DNA of 64,000 nucleotides from Streptomyces sp. NBC_00102 (lineage in GTDB: Bacteria; Actinomycetota; Actinomycetes; Streptomycetales; Streptomycetaceae), in assembly GCF_026343115.1 (NCBI RefSeq), contig NZ_JAPEMC010000001.1:6241001-6305000 (forward strand), written 5' to 3'. Both the position numbers and the translations under genes were made by a program. Shown one piece after another: positions 63,894-64,000 of this stretch (positions are counted from its first letter, which is position 1; every line of letters begins with the position of its first letter). The notes below the pieces were generated by a model that made no database searches, had not been told where the DNA came from, and worked only from the letters and a program-made list of their open reading frames with translations.

Positions 63894-64000
63894 ACATGGC
63901 GTAGGCGCACGCTGACCCTCACCAACGACGGCTCCTCCGCCCCGTACACCATCGCGGAGAAGTCCGGCGCCTCCTGGCTGAAGGCAGCTCCGGCCTCCGG
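63894..64000 (+). pseudogene. Subtilase-tail-like fragment running off the right edge
   Basis: The frame beginning at 63894 reads RRTLTLTNDGSSAPYTIAEK then SGASWLKAAPASG to the window end. The LTLTN-x-G pattern is that of the beta-sandwich repeats after the catalytic domain of large bacterial subtilases. It is open upstream but has no start codon or signal peptide, and the only ATG nearby (63895) is followed at once by TAG. It therefore looks like a 5'-truncated gene remnant, perhaps a partial duplication. The downstream part is outside the window. Confidence 0.4.

Overview
The window is chromosomal DNA from a Streptomyces-like actinomycete. The evidence is very high GC with strong G/C third-position bias, frequent GTG starts, ATGA/GTGA start-stop overlaps, and typical actinomycete families: an XRE/DUF397 pair with an ATP-binding anti-sigma-like partner, DUF5955, DUF6215 (tentative), SpoIIE-type phosphatase, MsiK-style sugar importers without their own ATPase, and Tat-exported EfeB. 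I see no rRNA, tRNA, CRISPR array, intact insertion sequence or prophage. From memory, the malate synthase / IclR / allantoinase / allantoicase / sugar ABC / ROK order resembles the right part of the S. coelicolor chromosome; I could not check this.

Layout. 1-1524: an XRE regulator with the start of a DUF397 gene, divergent from an ATP-binding regulatory protein. 1535-2780: an ECF sigma factor and its CU044_5270-type membrane partner, both damaged by deletions and now joined in one frame. 2894-12458: purine-nitrogen (allantoin) catabolism. Malate synthase, an IclR repressor (AllR-like), allantoinase and allantoicase are separated by small genes: a hypothetical, a GNAT acetyltransferase, a TetR regulator, a free-standing HflX N-terminal domain, a MobA-like nucleotidyltransferase and DUF5955. 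12673-18916: mixed metabolic genes (DUF6215-like protein, ABM monooxygenase, DUF2804, aldo/keto reductase, EamA exporter, cytochrome P450).

18939-24412: an inositol-dehydrogenase-like oxidoreductase divergent from a ribose/inositol-type ABC importer (binding protein, permease, single-domain ATPase) followed by a ROK sugar kinase. 24514-27701: a membrane-anchored protein, a 14-TM MFS exporter and its divergent LysR regulator. 27738-32074: a CitA/CitB-type two-component system divergent from a GntP transporter, which is preceded by a 25-codon upstream ORF. 32197-38975: LacI repressor, two sugar permeases, a binding protein and a GH42 beta-galactosidase, with a perfect LacI-type palindrome. 39312-43452: TetR regulator and the efeO-efeB-efeU iron-uptake operon with an iron box.

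43989-64000: a degenerate SpoIIE-family phosphatase and a decayed oligopeptide-permease remnant, then an exoprotease island. It contains three secreted S8 subtilases (46268, 56432, 60496), the first translationally coupled to a secreted FG-GAP beta-propeller protein. Two regulators are embedded in it: a BTAD-ATPase-TPR protein and a LuxR-HTH protein. A further subtilase-tail-like fragment runs off the right edge. This island and the sigma/anti-sigma fusion are the least conventional parts of the window.
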